From Candidatus Cloacimonadota bacterium (GTDB lineage: Bacteria; Cloacimonadota; Cloacimonadia; Cloacimonadales; Cloacimonadaceae), in assembly GCA_023421135.1 (NCBI GenBank), contig JAEZUG010000073.1, forward strand, positions 1-44,959: DNA of 44,959 nucleotides, written 5' to 3'. Shown here one piece after another: positions 1 through 8,870 of the stretch. A program made the translations under genes and the position numbers. The first letter of the stretch is position 1, and every line of letters starts with the position of its first letter. Under the pieces are notes generated by a model. The model saw nothing but the letters and a program-made list of their open reading frames with translations, was not told the origin of the DNA and made no database searches.

Positions 1-407
1 GCCCTGTCTCTCCCTCTTTGCACCTTGGCGTCCAGCAGCATGCGGGTGAGAAGTTTGTACTTACCCTTGTCCAAGGTTTCGAGAGAGGATTGTATCTCCG
101 CTAAAGTAGTCTCAGAGAGAAAGCCCAGATAGCCCAGATTGATCCCCAGCAGGGGTGCTCCGGTGGCCAGAGCCAGTTTCTTGGCCCTCAGAATAGTACC
201 ATCTCCACCAAAGACGAGTATGGCATCTATCTTTGGAAGCTCTGCGGCATTCCAATCGTAACACTTCACAAAGTTCGGTAGCAGGTTTTCCTGCTCGCAT
301 TCACCGATAAAGGCATAGCCATAGCTCCTGCGGAGATGATCCAGCAGCTCAAAGACACTCTGAGATTCCCGCAGCTTGTGATGAATAAAGAGTCCAAAGC
401 TTTTCAT
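1..407 (-). CDS. nadK: NAD kinase, C-terminal part cut by the window edge
   Basis: It phosphorylates NAD to NADP in the cytoplasm. Reading from an ATG at 407, about 135 codons stay open to the left edge. The translation carries the family's signature GGDGT nucleotide motif near residue 60 and, further on, the conserved stretch GINLGYLGFLSE, which together identify the ATP-NAD kinase family. The start lies 2 bp after the stop of rsgA, with no strong ribosome binding site, so translation is probably coupled to rsgA. It looks like the last visible gene of the dapA-M16C-rsgA-nadK run. The missing C-terminal half lies outside the window; nothing in the visible part looks damaged. Confidence 0.9.
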   Translation of the reverse strand, partial: MKSFGLFIHHKLRESQSVFELLDHLRRSYGYAFIGECEQENLLPNFVKCYDWNAAELPKIDAILVFGGDGTILRAKKLALATGAPLLGINLGYLGFLSETTLAEIQSSLETLDKGKYKLLTRMLLDAKVQRGRDR

Positions 408-409
408 AT

Positions 410-1474
410 TTATAGTGACTCGTAGATCCTTACATAGGAATCGTAACGCTCTATCGGAATCTTATCTTCTTCCAATGCATTCAATACAGCACAATCTTCC
501 TCGTGAGTATGAGTGCAATCGCTGAATCTGCACTGGGCGGCCAGTTCCTTGAATCCCGGAAAAACCGATGGAATATACTTCTTACTGTCTGAATGCAGGT
601 TCACCGTCTTGATCCCGGGAGTATCGAGCAGATGACCTCCAAAGCTCCAGGGCATTAGCACTGCCTGAGTAGTGGTGTGCCTGCCTTTTTCATTGAAGCT
701 GCTCACTTCTCCCGTGGCCAGATCCAGGTTCGGCTCCAGATAGTTTATCAGAGAGCTCTTCCCGGTTCCGGATTGTCCGGAGAACACAGAGTCTTTACCT
801 TTGAGAGCTTCGCGCAGCTCTTCCATGCCTCTTCCCGAGACAGTGGAGCAGAGCAGCACCTTGATACCCAGTCCCTTGTAATAAGTAGTGAGTTCTTCCA
901 CATCCTCTTCATACTCACAGAGATCCATCTTGTTTATGCAGATCACAGGCACTAGCTCGTCAATCTCGGCAATGCAGAGGTATCTATCGATCAAACCAGG
1001 TTTGATGAGCGGTTCACGCCAGCTCACTGTGATGATCACCTGGTCGATATTGGCAGCCACTATCACTTGCTTCTGATATGATCCTCCAGTGTAGCGGGAA
1101 AGAGTGTTTCTGCGCGGTAATATATGCTCTATGCGATAATCCGGAGCGTTGGCAGTATCTACTTCCACGTAATCACCAACGCTACACAGAATATGCGTCT
1201 CATATTGAAACTGCTTGATTCTTCCCGAGAGAGATGCGGTAACTATCTCATCACCAAGTTCCACGATATTGGAATAGTTGGATTTTATCTCCCGGATTCT
1301 GCCTTTTACCAGCTTCAAACCCTGTTTAAAGGAGGTGGGGCTTTTATGCGAAACGCGGCGGGCTTTGTATCCAGAATTTACCTCCAGATCGTCCAGCACA
1401 TCCAGATCGGGCAAGTTCAACTGTGTGAGCTTACCCGTGCTTCTGGTGCTGCGCTTCTTATCTTTTTGTTTCAT
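410..1474 (-). CDS. rsgA: Ribosome small-subunit-dependent GTPase A
   Basis: This is a circularly permuted GTPase that checks late 30S subunit assembly. The permuted order is visible: NKMD (G4, residues 181-184) precedes GQSGTGKS (G1, 233-240) and DTPG (G3, 284-287). An OB-fold-type N-terminal part spans roughly residues 55-115. The zinc-finger tail has Cys315, Cys320, His322 or His324, and Cys328. The 354-residue length is slightly longer than many homologues because of a basic N-terminal extension of about 50 residues. The start codon shares one base with the stop of the upstream peptidase gene (TGATG), which suggests translational coupling. Confidence 0.95.
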   Translation of the reverse strand: MKQKDKKRSTRSTGKLTQLNLPDLDVLDDLEVNSGYKARRVSHKSPTSFKQGLKLVKGRIREIKSNYSNIVELGDEIVTASLSGRIKQFQYETHILCSVGDYVEVDTANAPDYRIEHILPRRNTLSRYTGGSYQKQVIVAANIDQVIITVSWREPLIKPGLIDRYLCIAEIDELVPVICINKMDLCEYEEDVEELTTYYKGLGIKVLLCSTVSGRGMEELREALKGKDSVFSGQSGTGKSSLINYLEPNLDLATGEVSSFNEKGRHTTTQAVLMPWSFGGHLLDTPGIKTVNLHSDSKKYIPSVFPGFKELAAQCRFSDCTHTHEEDCAVLNALEEDKIPIERYDSYVRIYESL

Positions 1475-4389
1475 CAGGCCTTAAATACCGGAGTGATTAC
1501 ATCGAAGATAGCCTTGTTGTCAGCAATCTTCTGCTCACTGCCAAAGACGGCGAAGTGATTCTTTTCCATGAGTGATTCGATCATGGGAGCGAAGCTTCGG
1601 ATATCCTCCGGCTTGGTATCCAGAATCTCGGTTCTGATTTGCTGGCGATCAGCATGAGAGAAGCCAGTGATATAGTCCTCTGTAGATCTATTACCTTTGA
1701 GTTCCGGGCTCAGGGGGTGATCCAGCGCTGCTATGGTACCGATTATGCACCTGAGAATTTCATCTTCAGAGCCTTCATAGTTTCTCAGGTAATCTGCCAC
1801 CCTGTCATATACGTCCAGAGTCTCTACCAGGTTCGGATCCTGATAGGAGGCAAAATACTGATGTCCGGCAGTGGTGAAGCTGCAGGTGAAGCCATAAGCT
1901 CCACCCTTCATTCTGATTTCTTTGTATAAGAAATCATTGTGTAAGAGGTTACGTAATACCCAGAGTTTACCTGTGAAGGAGAAGCCCTTGCGGAAGAAAT
2001 TGCCGCCCTTGGCGACATATTGCACTTTCACGGGTGCAACGATGGCTTCATTAACCTCTTTACCGACAAAGACCAGTTCTAGCTGCTCAGGCTCAAGTAG
2101 GGGGATATCGGAGCTAAAACTATCCAAGGGAGAGACCAGCGAATCCAGGATGTCTTCATCTGCAGTTAGGCTGATAAGCAGATCTCGTCTGGTAAAATAT
2201 GCATCTTTGATAGTTTGCATGTTCTTCACAATCTCTGGCATCCGGGCATCCAGATCCTTCTCCAGATCACAGAGGAAATGGAAGTAGGAAAGCCCACTGG
2301 TGAGATCCACGAAATGATGTAACTGAGAGAGAGGCATCAGCATGCGGGTAGAGGCCACGTTCATTCCGGCCTGCAATATGTAAGACTCCCAATTTACCTT
2401 GTTTTGGCGGATCAAAGTCTTAATTCTGGGGATATCTGTAAAGATAGGCCTGCGAGCATACTCACTCATCAATTCCAGCAAGCGAGAGTATCTGTTTTTA
2501 ACTGCCTTGCCGGATAGCACCATCTTCTTATGGATGAGATCAGGATCATTATAATCACTCAGGAAGCTCAGAGCCAGGTTGATATCGCCCGTATGAATAT
2601 CGATCTCATTGGATAGATCAGCAAAGCCGTGATTCTCTGTATCCAGAAGCCCCATCAGGCTGGTATAGAGCTTCAGCCAGGGCAAATCTTCTTCACTGGC
2701 ATGAGAGAGATCGAAATAGAGCTTCAGATAGGCGATGCCGTTTGTGGGTTGAGGATGCCGCAGCAGGCGATAGTTGTCCTTAAACTGTATCTCTCGCGGA
2801 ATCTCTTCCTGCTTGGGATCGATATCACTCAAGCTCAGCACCGGGATCTTCTGCAGGTCTTCAGGCTTATCGGGAGTGTTTTGATAAGCGAGCAGATCGG
2901 CAGTTTGCTTCACAAGTTCCTGAATCTCCGTGCTGCTCAAGCCGGCTTTATAGTCTGCCAGCTCTTGTTTCAGCTTTGCTTCCAGTTCGATATTCATACC
3001 TGGTTTGGGTTCGAGCACCACCACCGAAGAATGAGTGTTATCCAGCAGTGCTTCCTGAACTAGCTGCTCATAATAGGGTTCTGTTAAGCCTCTTTTAATC
3101 TCGACCAATAAAGCTTCAAAAGCTATTGCTTTGATGGGATCAAAGCCCATCTGCCAGGATTCCGCCATAGCCCACTGATGTATCAAACCCTTGGGCATGC
3201 GGGATTGAGCTTCTCTGAGGTAAAACTCCAGATGGGCGATACTGGCTTCCAGGAGCTTCTTGTCAAAGCCTTCTGTGGCCAGCCTTTTGAGCTCGCCCCT
3301 CACCAAGGCTTCCAGCTTCTCCAGATTTTCCTGCTTCACATGCTTAAAGGTCATAGACATCGTAGGTTGAAGGCAAGTCGTCGCCACGTAACAACTGGAT
3401 TCTTCTGCCAGGCCGCTATTCTGAATCAATATCTTGAGCGAAGAGGCAGAGCTGTTGAGCAGGAAATCTGCCAGCATGGCAAAGGCATAGGTCTTATAGT
3501 AGTCTGAAATATGGCCAAAGGTAAAGTTCAGGCTCAGATACCACAGACCCTCAGTGCTCCTGTCCTGATCAATTGGGTAGTACTTATGAACTCGCTTAGT
3601 TTGCTCAAAGGGCTTCTGCAGAGCGGGGAGCTCGCAAGCCGGAGCTTTATCAAACTGGGAGAGATATTCATTATCAATCAGAGCCAGGCTTTCTTCCAGA
3701 TTCAGATCTCCATAGAGAAAAAGCTTGCAGTTTGTCGGATGGTAATACTTATCCAGGAAAGCGATGAAGTTCTCATAACTGAGCTGGGGGATCACTTCCG
3801 GATCACCACCGCTCTCGTAGCCATAGGGGCTATCCGGGAACTGGGCTTGTTCGTTGGCATAGCCGAGAGATCTTTCCGGATTTGAATAAGCTCCCTTCAT
3901 CTCGTTGTAAACCACACCGCGGATTCCCAGTTCAGCTTCGGGAGATTCCAGCTCGTAGTGCCAGCCTTCCTGTAAAAAGATTCTTTTATCAGTGCGTACA
4001 TTGGGAAAGAACACTGCATCCAGATAGGTGCGCATGAGGTTTTGGAAGTCTTTCTGATTGGTACTGGCGATGGGGTAGAAGGTCATGTCTGCACCGGTCA
4101 TGGCGTTGATGAAGGTGTGCAGCGAACCCTTGAGCAGTTCGTTAAAAGTATTCTTCGAGGGGAAGTTCCGGGAGCCGTTGAGAACGGAGTGTTCCAGGAT
4201 ATGGGGACATCCGGTGCTATCTTCGGGAAGGGTCATAAAGGTGGCACAGAAGACCTTGTTGGAATCGTCACATTCCAGATACATCAGTTCTGCACCACTC
4301 TTCTGATGTTCAAAGATGTGAGCAGTTGCTTTTAGTTCGGATACTTCCTGGCTTCGGTTCAGCTTGAAGCCGTGCATGGTTTTCTTCAT
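1474..4389 (-). CDS. M16C-type zinc metallopeptidase (PreP/Cym1-like)
   Basis: This large insulinase-superfamily peptidase is probably cytoplasmic and degrades peptides, like presequence protease. The inverted zinc motif HILEH is at residues 63-67, and the third-ligand region follows in the conserved segment containing NEMKGAYSNPE. The 971-residue length fits a single-chain M16C enzyme with two catalytic halves and the M16C-associated middle domain. No signal peptide is seen. An AGGAG lies 11 nt before the chosen ATG; Met5 is an alternative start. The gene begins 14 bp after dapA and ends in a one-base overlap with rsgA. The substrate cannot be deduced from this context. Confidence 0.9.
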   Translation of the reverse strand: MKKTMHGFKLNRSQEVSELKATAHIFEHQKSGAELMYLECDDSNKVFCATFMTLPEDSTGCPHILEHSVLNGSRNFPSKNTFNELLKGSLHTFINAMTGADMTFYPIASTNQKDFQNLMRTYLDAVFFPNVRTDKRIFLQEGWHYELESPEAELGIRGVVYNEMKGAYSNPERSLGYANEQAQFPDSPYGYESGGDPEVIPQLSYENFIAFLDKYYHPTNCKLFLYGDLNLEESLALIDNEYLSQFDKAPACELPALQKPFEQTKRVHKYYPIDQDRSTEGLWYLSLNFTFGHISDYYKTYAFAMLADFLLNSSASSLKILIQNSGLAEESSCYVATTCLQPTMSMTFKHVKQENLEKLEALVRGELKRLATEGFDKKLLEASIAHLEFYLREAQSRMPKGLIHQWAMAESWQMGFDPIKAIAFEALLVEIKRGLTEPYYEQLVQEALLDNTHSSVVVLEPKPGMNIELEAKLKQELADYKAGLSSTEIQELVKQTADLLAYQNTPDKPEDLQKIPVLSLSDIDPKQEEIPREIQFKDNYRLLRHPQPTNGIAYLKLYFDLSHASEEDLPWLKLYTSLMGLLDTENHGFADLSNEIDIHTGDINLALSFLSDYNDPDLIHKKMVLSGKAVKNRYSRLLELMSEYARRPIFTDIPRIKTLIRQNKVNWESYILQAGMNVASTRMLMPLSQLHHFVDLTSGLSYFHFLCDLEKDLDARMPEIVKNMQTIKDAYFTRRDLLISLTADEDILDSLVSPLDSFSSDIPLLEPEQLELVFVGKEVNEAIVAPVKVQYVAKGGNFFRKGFSFTGKLWVLRNLLHNDFLYKEIRMKGGAYGFTCSFTTAGHQYFASYQDPNLVETLDVYDRVADYLRNYEGSEDEILRCIIGTIAALDHPLSPELKGNRSTEDYITGFSHADRQQIRTEILDTKPEDIRSFAPMIESLMEKNHFAVFGSEQKIADNKAIFDVITPVFKA

Positions 4390-4403
4390 TGTGTATTAAA
4401 CTC

Positions 4404-5279
4404 CTAGATCAGGTCGTAGCTTTTCAGGACGGTCTTGAGGGTTTCCAGGTTCTGCTCCATCAAGCGGCACATAGGCAGGCGGAACTCCGGATGAATATAG
4501 CCCATCAGAGCCAGGGCTTCCTTGGCAGGGATGGGGTTGGTTTCGATAAACATGGTGTTGTTCAAGAGCAGAAGCTTGGCATGTTGCTGGGCTGCCAGCT
4601 GGAAATCTCCCCGGAGGCAAGCTTCCATATGCTGGCTCATCAGCTTCGGAGCCACATTGGCAGTTACAGAAATGGTTCCTTTGGCTCCCAGAGACATCAG
4701 AGGCAGGTTGAGGGCATCTTCACCGCTCATCAGCACAAAGCCTTCCGGAGCGTCGCGAATGATCTCCGTGGCTTGAACGAGATTGGCGCTTGCTTCTTTG
4801 ATGCCAACGATGTTGGGGCATTCACGAGCCAGTTTCACGGTGGTAGCTGCGCTGATATTGATGCTGGTGCGGCCTGGAACGTTGTAGATCACGATCGGGA
4901 TGTCAACTTTGGCGGCGATAGCCTTGAAGTACTCATACATGCCGTTTTGGGTGGGCTTGATGTAGTAGGGAGTGATCACCAGGGCATAATCTGCGCCTAG
5001 TTCTTTGGCCTTCTTGGTGTTGGCTATGCTCTGATGCAGGTTGTTTGTGCCTGTGCCAATCATGACCGGAACCCTTTTGTTGATCTTCTGGATAGCAAAA
5101 CGAAGCAGTGCCTCCTTCTCGTCGGATGCCAAAGCAGCAGTCTCGGCTGTGGTTCCAAGCAGCAAAATGCCGTGAGTACCGGCTTCCAGATGCAGGTTGA
5201 TCAGTTTTTCCAGAGCAATATAATCGATGTCTCCGTTCTTAAACGGCGTAACCAGTGCAACAAATGAACCTTGCAGCAT
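4404..5279 (-). CDS. dapA: 4-hydroxy-tetrahydrodipicolinate synthase
   Basis: It condenses pyruvate with aspartate semialdehyde in lysine and meso-diaminopimelate synthesis. The Schiff-base lysine is Lys161 (in GIKEAS), the catalytic Tyr is Tyr132 and Arg137 follows (IYNVPGRT). The GTTGE motif of many homologues reads GTTAET here. I place the start at the second in-frame ATG (5279): a GGAGG lies 6 nt upstream of it, and the protein then begins MLQGSFVALVTPF, matching the family start. The longer reading from 5291 has the binding site inside it. It appears to be the first gene of the operon with the M16C peptidase, rsgA and nadK. Confidence 0.95.
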   Translation of the reverse strand: MLQGSFVALVTPFKNGDIDYIALEKLINLHLEAGTHGILLLGTTAETAALASDEKEALLRFAIQKINKRVPVMIGTGTNNLHQSIANTKKAKELGADYALVITPYYIKPTQNGMYEYFKAIAAKVDIPIVIYNVPGRTSINISAATTVKLARECPNIVGIKEASANLVQATEIIRDAPEGFVLMSGEDALNLPLMSLGAKGTISVTANVAPKLMSQHMEACLRGDFQLAAQQHAKLLLLNNTMFIETNPIPAKEALALMGYIHPEFRLPMCRLMEQNLETLKTVLKSYDLI

Positions 5280-5650
5280 ATTATCCTCCATGCTACTATG
5301 TATTTCTATTATTCTTAGCTCGAATTGACTCAGTAGCCAGAAAGCTAGTTCAAAACATGGCTATTGAGCACGATAGACAGTTTACACATGATAAAACAAG
5401 TTTCATGCCAAACTAGCACAAAGATCTTTTCAGTCAATGATTTTCTTGGGGTACCAGCCCCGAATCGACAGACCGTATTTGAGCCTTTTCCACAGGACTT
5501 GATTCAACGCAAGTAGTAACTTGCCTCACAACCCTTTTGACTTCACTTCTCTTTCCCGATTCTTCCTCATCTGGTACTATAAAAAATAACGGGCAGACCG
5601 TTGTATCCATCTGTTCACTGGTCCCGTTTTCAGGACGAATCACCTCATCT

Positions 5651-5761
5651 CACCTGACTTCTGACTTCTAACTAATACGACACCCATGTGACACCCATGT
5701 GACACCCATGTGACACCCATGTAAACACATGCGTGTCACATGAGTATGAGATGGGTTTTTT
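5651..5761. repeat. 11-bp tandem array closed by inverted copies (copy A)
   Basis: Four perfect head-to-tail copies of GACACCCATGT occupy 5679-5722. After a 5-nt step come an inverted copy with one mismatch (ACATGCGTGTC, 5728-5738), then two more degenerate inverted copies, ending in a run of T at 5755-5761. The whole can fold into a long imperfect hairpin. A short leader of 7-bp iterations (CTGACTT) precedes it. The 18 bases from 5671 (ACTAATACGACACCCATG) recur exactly at copy B (17543). Confidence 0.85.
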
Positions 5762-5830
5762 ATCTGTTCCGGATAAGGGAGGAAGAAGTGCTAATTAGTT
5801 GAAACTGGTATTGATTGGATGGATTGATCG

Positions 5831-5859
5831 ATAACCCCGCCCCACTAAAGCGGGGTTAT
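5831..5859. repeat. Perfect 10-bp inverted repeat
   Basis: ATAACCCCGC (5831-5840) pairs perfectly with GCGGGGTTAT (5850-5859) across a 9-nt loop. No T-tract follows on either strand, so it is not a canonical intrinsic terminator. Confidence 0.7.
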
Positions 5860-5972
5860 ATCTGGAATCCGGGCAATTCAGTCCCAAGACTTCACTACAT
5901 TCGGCCTTGGATCCGCAGAATTCCCGGAATGACGGGGAGGGGGAAAGTGGTGAAGTGAGACTCTCGAAGCAG

Positions 5973-6000
5973 AAAAAAGCCCTGCTGATCTGCAGGGCTT
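5973..6000 (-). terminator. Intrinsic terminator of the NIDO-domain gene
   Basis: On the minus strand a 9-bp stem AAGCCCTGC / GCAGGGCTT with a 6-nt loop is followed by a run of T. It lies about 25 bp beyond the stop codon at 6025. Confidence 0.85.
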
Positions 6001-6024
6001 ATCAGGATTGATTTATTGGAGAGG

Positions 6025-7767
6025 CTACTTTGAGAGTATTACTCTTTTCATGAAGCTGGAACCGGAGCTGGTCATTCTGACCAAATAGATTCCACTTCCC
6101 AGGGTTCTTCCGGCTTGATCCAGTCCATCCCAATACTGGCTGTAATAGCCCGGTTCAGTGGGATTGGCTGTGAAGCTGCGGATCAATTGACCGCGGGTAT
6201 TATAGATGTCCAGCTTCACTGGGGCAGCTTCGCTTACCGAGTATCTGAGGCTGGTGGAAGGATTAAAGGGATTCGGATAGGCATTCAGCAAGTCCGTAAC
6301 CAGAGGCAGGCTGGGGATTTCTCCGCCCGGATCCTGAGGTTGGAACCTTACCTGAACCGGTCCAAAGAAATTGCTGGTGCCGTCAAAATCACGGCTCTGC
6401 AACCAGTAGTAGTAAATTCCGGAATCATAGACTTCGGTGTCTATAAACTGGTAGCTTTGTTCGTAGGAGAGATTGGTCGCTGTGATCAGGGGGCTGACCA
6501 GGAGTGAATTATTTACGTCCTGCTCCATAGAGCGGTAGATATTGTAGCCGCTAACTCCGGTCTCAGATTGGGTGACCCACTGCAGCTTGATATAGTTCTG
6601 TGCAGTCAGTACAGCATTGAAGCTGCTCAAGACCACAGGGAGGGTTTGTCCCTCGCCATCAAGTATTATTGGAACAATATCCTTGGCTCCAAAAGGTACA
6701 CCAGTAAAGGCAATTGTTCCTGGTCCTGTTAACGGGAAAACATCAGCTTGATGCCAAGCTAAGGAATAGTATGCCCAAGCTCTCCAGACGCCAGGGCCAA
6801 CCGGAATAAAGACGTTTTGGTTTCCTTCGAGGGGATAACTGGCGTAATACACTTCCAGACCTGGATCATCTGATACTATGCCAACTGGGAGCTCAAAAGG
6901 AATGATTGGGTTGTCAATAGTAGTTGGGAAAACGGTAAGTGTTGCAGGGGCTTCTTCCACATCGTATTGGAAAATTACCCAATCCAACCAGTCGATGCCA
7001 TCGTGATTATCATAGGCACCATCATAGTCGGTACCTTCATGATCGAATCTTCCAATCTGGGAGTAGAACAAATCTGATCCACCACCGTTGATGCCGACAG
7101 TTGCGGGCTCTCCACCTAAACCACCAACTCCACCCGATGCTGATCCTGTGGTCCATGCCAGGTCACCATAACCAAAGGCGACGTTGTTGTCCAAGCCGAT
7201 GGAGGGGTCTGTACCATCAGTGAAGATCACCTGGAAAGTATTCAGCCTGTCAGTTGCCGCACTAAAGTATCCCACGTGATCCCAAGTGACTATAATGCGG
7301 TTGCTTTCAATTTTGTACCAAACAGATCCGGTACCCCGGGTATCCACGTCTGCGAAGAAAGGTGCAAGCATGGGTGTTTCTGCGATGGGGAAACCCCATG
7401 GTGTATAGGCATTATACCCCCTATCAAAGGTGATATTTCCGTTGTTATTGATATAGAAATAGTCGTACTCAACACCATATAACAAGAAATTAAAGGGTAT
7501 GGCGATAGCCTCAGTATAATCATCATCATTCGGCTGCATGGCCAGAGTATAGGTTTCGTCCAAGGGAAACAGCAGGCTGGGATCTTTACTCTCCTTGCGG
7601 ACAGTTACATAGCCGGTGGGAGCTTGGGTGGGGGGCTCTGTTTGCTCAGGCGTCCAAGCTTGACTGATCTTGTCTTTACTTGGCCCCGAACCATTCCCAG
7701 GGATAGGAAGTGCAAAAATCGATCCTGCCAGGATAGTGAGCAAGACCAAAACAACTGTTCTCTTCAT
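6025..7767 (-). CDS. Secreted NIDO-domain protein with Por/FlgD-like C-terminal domain
   Basis: This is an exported protein of about 580 residues, probably displayed on the cell surface. A signal peptide (residues 1-19, hydrophobic core then SIFA) begins at Met9 of the longest frame; I chose that ATG because AAGGAG precedes it at proper spacing. Residues about 85-270 resemble the nidogen NIDO domain: INNNGNITF, APFFADVDTRG, then a Gly-rich segment and WVIFQY. A fibronectin-III-like part lies at about 385-490. The last 84 residues begin YPNPFNP and end in GIYLVRM plus a basic tail, the form of FCB-group C-terminal sorting or FlgD-like Ig domains. No secretion machinery is encoded nearby. The ligand is unknown. 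It appears monocistronic, with its own terminator. Confidence 0.8.
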   Translation of the reverse strand: MKRTVVLVLLTILAGSIFALPIPGNGSGPSKDKISQAWTPEQTEPPTQAPTGYVTVRKESKDPSLLFPLDETYTLAMQPNDDDYTEAIAIPFNFLLYGVEYDYFYINNNGNITFDRGYNAYTPWGFPIAETPMLAPFFADVDTRGTGSVWYKIESNRIIVTWDHVGYFSAATDRLNTFQVIFTDGTDPSIGLDNNVAFGYGDLAWTTGSASGGVGGLGGEPATVGINGGGSDLFYSQIGRFDHEGTDYDGAYDNHDGIDWLDWVIFQYDVEEAPATLTVFPTTIDNPIIPFELPVGIVSDDPGLEVYYASYPLEGNQNVFIPVGPGVWRAWAYYSLAWHQADVFPLTGPGTIAFTGVPFGAKDIVPIILDGEGQTLPVVLSSFNAVLTAQNYIKLQWVTQSETGVSGYNIYRSMEQDVNNSLLVSPLITATNLSYEQSYQFIDTEVYDSGIYYYWLQSRDFDGTSNFFGPVQVRFQPQDPGGEIPSLPLVTDLLNAYPNPFNPSTSLRYSVSEAAPVKLDIYNTRGQLIRSFTANPTEPGYYSQYWDGLDQAGRTLGSGIYLVRMTSSGSSFMKRVILSK

Positions 7768-7878
7768 GTTCTCTCCTTGTTTCATTTTCATCTTTCATCG
7801 TTAAGCGAAATAGTGACCGGCTTACATGAACTGGTAGAACCGGAACGGAGTGTAATATTCGCAGGATCCAGGCCATAA

Positions 7879-7986
7879 ATGGAAATATTTCAAGGAGCTG
7901 CCTAATGATATGCTGTAGAGCTTATTAGCTATATCGAGGAGGATAATGACAGTGTAGAAGAGGTGGCTAAAACTTTGCAGGGGTGA
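7879..7986 (+). pseudogene. Possible remnant of a small gene
   Basis: A weak call. One frame reads MEIFQGAA, two stops, then YAVELISYIEEDNDSVEEV and a few more residues before TGA at 7984. The adjacent frame between 7892 and 7915 reads KELPNDML. Joining the frames through two small indels gives a continuous acidic, helix-like peptide of about 34 residues starting at the ATG at 7879. This could be a decayed short gene or chance. No family is recognised. Confidence 0.2.
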
Positions 7987-8052
7987 AAAGAAGTTTTCAG
8001 AACTGAAAATGTTACCGCTTGATTGCTGCTGGGTTCTGGCTATGAGAGTGCT

Positions 8053-8859
8053 TTATCTCCTGCTTTGTGTAGTGCGGATCTGGATAATTTCCGCCATGAT
8101 GCTGATGGCTATCTCAGCCGGAGTTTGAGAGCCAATGGGCAGGCCGATGGGAGCATGAACCTTCTCCAATATCTCGGAGCTGAAGCCTTTGTTACGCAGG
8201 TTCTCGAAGGTCTCTGCAACCTTGCTCTTGGAGCCTATCATACCCAGGTAAGCCAGCTCAAGCCTGAGGCATTGCTCCAGAACTTCCCGATCGTGCAGAT
8301 GACCGTGGGTCATGATCACTACCCAGGCACGGCTGGATTCTCTAATCTGCTCTCTGAGCATGGTGTAGTCACTCAAGACATAAGAATCTGCCAAGCCTTC
8401 TGCTTGTGCCTGGCGGAGCAGCTCTTCCCGGTTATCGATCAAACAGGTGAAGAAGCCGGTGCTGCGTGCCAGAGAGGCCAGAGCCCTCCCGCAGTGTCCG
8501 GCTCCGATGATGTAAAGTGTATCCGACTTGTGCAAGGGTTCGATGAAGACCTTCACTGCTCCTCCGCAGATCATCCCGGTTTGCTTGTCGGTTGGATAGA
8601 GGTCGGTTCTGGAACCTGTGAGAGAGAACGACCAGAACACCGGTTTATCAGGAGTATCGATGCGGATTTGGCGGATCAGGCCATATTCCAGTTCACCTCC
8701 TCCCAGATTGCCAAAATAGAGCTCTCCTGTGCCAACACAGGCTTTCATTCCGGCTTTGGCGGGACTGGAACCTTCTGTCTCGATGATGGTAGCCTGCCAG
8801 AGCGGCAGATTCTTGGCGAGAGCTTCATGTATCTTTTGGTAATAAGTTTCTTGATCCAC
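8053..8859 (-). CDS. XdhC/CoxI-family protein
   Basis: The family matures molybdenum hydroxylases, inserting or sulfurating the molybdenum cofactor. An N-terminal XdhC/CoxI part contains GMICGGAVKVFIEPL near residues 95-109. The Rossmann-type C-terminal domain contains GAGHCGRAL, YLGMIGSKSK and GLPIGSQTPAEIAISI. The start is GTG at 8859, supported by GGAG 6 nt upstream. It follows the RNA methyltransferase gene by 11 bp. No molybdenum hydroxylase, MocA or cofactor gene occurs in the window, so the client enzyme is either elsewhere or the protein has another job. Confidence 0.88.
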   Translation of the reverse strand: MDQETYYQKIHEALAKNLPLWQATIIETEGSSPAKAGMKACVGTGELYFGNLGGGELEYGLIRQIRIDTPDKPVFWSFSLTGSRTDLYPTDKQTGMICGGAVKVFIEPLHKSDTLYIIGAGHCGRALASLARSTGFFTCLIDNREELLRQAQAEGLADSYVLSDYTMLREQIRESSRAWVVIMTHGHLHDREVLEQCLRLELAYLGMIGSKSKVAETFENLRNKGFSSEILEKVHAPIGLPIGSQTPAEIAISIMAEIIQIRTTQSRR

Positions 8860-8870
8860 AGTTATCTCCT

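Larger units (their letters stand above)
5280..6024. other. 745-bp non-coding gap with repeats and hairpins
   Basis: I see no convincing gene here. The only open frame of note (5434-5643, minus, GTG start) lacks a good binding site and any recognisable motif. The gap holds an 11-bp tandem array with inverted copies (5679-5755), a perfect 10-bp hairpin (5831-5859), a segment beginning CTGGAATCCGGG and ending CCCGGAATGACGGGG (5862-5938) that resembles dispersed palindromic repeats, and the terminator of the downstream-strand gene (5973-6000). Confidence 0.75.

Noticed and set aside
5434..5643. 69-codon open frame on the minus strand in the dapA upstream gap
   Set aside because: GTG start with poor binding site, no motif, and it lies in repeat-bearing DNA.
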